Assembly (NCBI GenBank): GCA_005784505.1
Contig: VCAZ01000008.1
Location: forward strand, 3,707,763-3,771,762
Origin: Bagarius yarrelli
Lineage: Eukaryota > Chordata > Actinopteri > Siluriformes > Sisoridae
Direction of reading: 5' to 3'
DNA length: 64,000 bases
The notes below the pieces were generated by a model. That model did not search any database, was not told the DNA's origin, and saw nothing but the letters and a program-made list of their open reading frames with translations. This document shows, piece by piece, positions 62,185 to 64,000 of this stretch (its first letter is position 1; each line of letters opens with the position of its first letter). The translations under genes were made by a program, and so were the position numbers.

Positions 62185-62245
62185 GGACGATTCAGATTGC
62201 GGCGCAAGTCATCATCCACCGATTTTTTTGAACGTGAATTGGTAA
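62185..62245 (+). CDS. htr4: htr4 alternative C-terminal exon (candidate)
   Basis: A strong acceptor (long pyrimidine tract ending ctatag) precedes this exon. Joined to exon 5 at 60306, the AA of codon 363 plus G restores Lys and reads KDDSDCGASHHPP and seven more residues to a TAA at 62243-62245, giving a 382-residue receptor. The tail resembles the human 5-HT4(b) tail as recalled: a basic residue and D, then CG, then HPP. The stop overlaps a donor TTG|GTAAGA. If that donor is used, 62185-62241 is a 57-nt cassette entering and leaving in phase 2. Expression is not shown by the sequence. Confidence 0.7.
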
Positions 62246-62507
62246 GATGCTATAGACGCAGAATGCTTTTTAAATGCTAATTTCTGTATTTCAGATCAAG
62301 AGGGTCAGCATGTTAACAATCAGTCATCAAATGTGTTATTCTGACATGCTGTGATTATGCCATCAGTGCCGAACTCATATTCTGCTATGTGCTTTGTGAT
62401 TGTTTAACTCCAAAAAAATACTCAAAAAGTGTTTATGGTTGTATTACAGCATACATCTCCAATATTATTCAATGTTTGGAGCTTAAAAAACACCAAAACG
62501 GAACAGA

Positions 62508-62532
62508 TGCATGGATGGATGGATGGGTGGGT
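62508..62532 (+). repeat. (GGAT)n/(GGGT)n short tandem repeat
   Basis: catggatggatggatgggtg run. Confidence 0.85.
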
Positions 62533-62607
62533 GGATTAATAGATGGATATTAATGTACCACATGCCTATACTTTTCTGTCAGACTACTCATAATAAAATC
62601 TAATTCC

Positions 62608-62772
62608 ACGCATAGAAGTGAGAGTGTGTGTGGCCCTGTGATGGACTGGCGACCTGTCCAGGGTGTCCCCCTCCTGCCTTTCGCCATTTCAAAGACGGCT
62701 GGGATAGACCCCAGCAGATCCCTGTGATCCTGAATTAGGGAATAAGCGGGTATAGAAGATGAATGAATGAAA
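62608..62772 (+). repeat. 3' fragment of a DANA/Mermaid-like SINE
   Basis: Only the portion from catagaagtgagagtgtg through gatggactggcgacctgtcc to a gaatgaatgaaa tail remains. Confidence 0.8.
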
Positions 62773-63821
62773 AATAAAATCCAGTTAAAATATCTACCCC
62801 GGTATTCTGACCTTTTATACAAACAAGACAGGTACAGTCATTGCAAAAGAGGTTTTTATAAGCCTGAAATAGAATGGTGGTATTAGCCATAAAAAAATGA
62901 TGAACGATGGAGCAAGAATGCCTTAATCCCTGGCCTGGAAGTGCAATAACCATCTTGACTTTTAACACAGAGGAAGTTCGTGTCAGTTCTTACTGTGTGT
63001 CATGGCAGGTGCTAGACTCCTAAGAATATTTTTTTACCTTAACAGAGAAAGACAGTTCTTCTCCTTTGGGTTCTTTTTAACCAAAAAAAATAAAGCCCAG
63101 GAAAAATCATGTCAATGTCGGGCCATCCAGCCTCCTGTAAATGTCCCGCCTCTCCTTGATTTCTGCTGCACTTGAAAATGAGGATATAATCATGGAACTG
63201 CTTCCAAATGGCAAATCAGTCAGCATGTAAATCTGGCTGATAAACATAGACGTGACGTATGCAGGGGTCTCTGAACAGCTGCCTTTCCAAGTTTCAGCTC
63301 TGTTGTGATTGTATTAAATATGTAATCCAGAGACAGCCAAATGTTTTCGGAGAGTGCTAACCCTTTTAGTGCTAACCCAGACCTAAATAACTGTCCTGCT
63401 GCTGTCCCATTTCATTATGTGGACTTTTTTGTGTGTTTCAACACTGCAATGTTGCAGATCTTTTTTATACTAGAAGAAGTAGAAGTTGTGAGAAATGGAT
63501 GAGTTTGATCTAATTAGCATTATCAAAATACTTCTAAAAAAGTTTTTTTGTCAATTAGCCTTTTTACTTGGATTGAAGTTAAAAAAAAAAAAGTTTTTAT
63601 GATTTAATTTGCTTAATTTGTCATCTAACATCATCTTACTTTAAATTTGTATACTGTCACATGACAATTTAAACATGATGGACCTGGTACTCAATTTTTG
63701 GCATTCTTTTTTTAATTAAATTTAATGTTCAGGAGGAATTCCAATGTAGTCCCAACTCATGTGTTCTGATGCAACAACTTGCACTTCTTCCGTTTGCCTA
63801 TTTTTTCTGCTTTTCATTTTT

Positions 63822-64000
63822 TCCCATTTATTTCATTTATTTATCCAGGGACAATGCACAACAAAAGTGCTGTGCCAGAGTTAGCTATAAAGCTAAATTG
63901 CATCTCCAGTCACTGGTAAGGATATTTTTACAAAATGACAGGATTCAGTTACAAACAATACAACACATACAATATCCCATCATTCTAGCACAGCAAGAAC
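63822..64000. repeat. Interspersed repeat running off the window edge
   Basis: tttatttatccagggacaat then gcacaacaaaagtgctgtgc resembles a common teleost dispersed repeat. It is truncated by the window end. Confidence 0.4.

Larger units (their letters stand above)
62246..64000. other. Downstream of the alternative htr4 3' exon
   Basis: It contains a short tandem repeat, a SINE fragment and a dispersed repeat at the end. It could be 3' UTR or intron leading to further alternative C-terminal exons. None was recognised with confidence. Confidence 0.5.

Noticed and set aside
63715..63775. Further alternative htr4 C-terminal exon after ttaatgttcag
   Set aside because: Weak polypyrimidine tract and a tail with no similarity to known 5-HT4 isoforms.

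Overview
This is AT-rich, intron-dominated vertebrate DNA with canonical GT-AG splice sites, many (TA)n microsatellites and a dense load of teleost-type repeats: DANA/Mermaid-like tRNA SINEs, a second tRNA-SINE family with a LINE-like tail, L2-clade and RTE-like LINEs, and hAT and Tc1/mariner remnants. It is almost certainly from a ray-finned fish. The SINE repertoire fits an ostariophysan such as a catfish or a cypriniform, but the species cannot be fixed from the sequence alone.

The only protein-coding gene I can support is htr4, the Gs-coupled serotonin receptor 5-HT4, on the + strand. Five coding exons were assembled by hand: 38622-38680, 45907-46020, 50095-50295, 57677-57830 and 59747-60310. 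All junctions have GT-AG sites and phases 2, 2, 2 and 0. They give a 363-residue class A GPCR with every expected landmark: N1.50, D2.50, D3.32, DRY, the ECL2 cysteine, CWxP, NPxxY and a palmitoylatable CC. An alternative 3' exon (62185-62245) replaces the short tail with about 20 residues resembling the human 5-HT4(b) tail. In both 3' forms the stop codon lies inside a strong 5' splice site, so splicing decides where the protein ends. A minimal upstream ORF overlaps the first AUG.

Region by region: 1-18.6 kb is intergenic or 5' flank and full of transposon debris. It includes a minus-strand L2 LINE, a 5'-truncated RTE-like LINE with a 16-bp target duplication, and a U2 snRNA/tRNA-Leu chimera fused to a SINE. 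18.7-19.4 kb is a CpG-rich island with a good splice donor and is the best candidate promoter/first exon in the window. 19.4-38.6 kb is repeat-rich, including a complex GA/GATA satellite and a hAT-like element interrupted by a TA-flanked MITE. 38.6-62.2 kb is the htr4 coding span with large repeat-filled introns. Intron 3 holds an 18S rRNA fragment embedded in a (TA)n array and a candidate solo LTR. 62.2-64 kb is downstream or intron sequence with SINE debris.

No CRISPR array, operon or defence system is present. The findings most worth checking are the htr4 stop-in-donor 3' end, the U2/tRNA chimera, the 18S fragment and the nested transposon with its intact empty-site paralogue.
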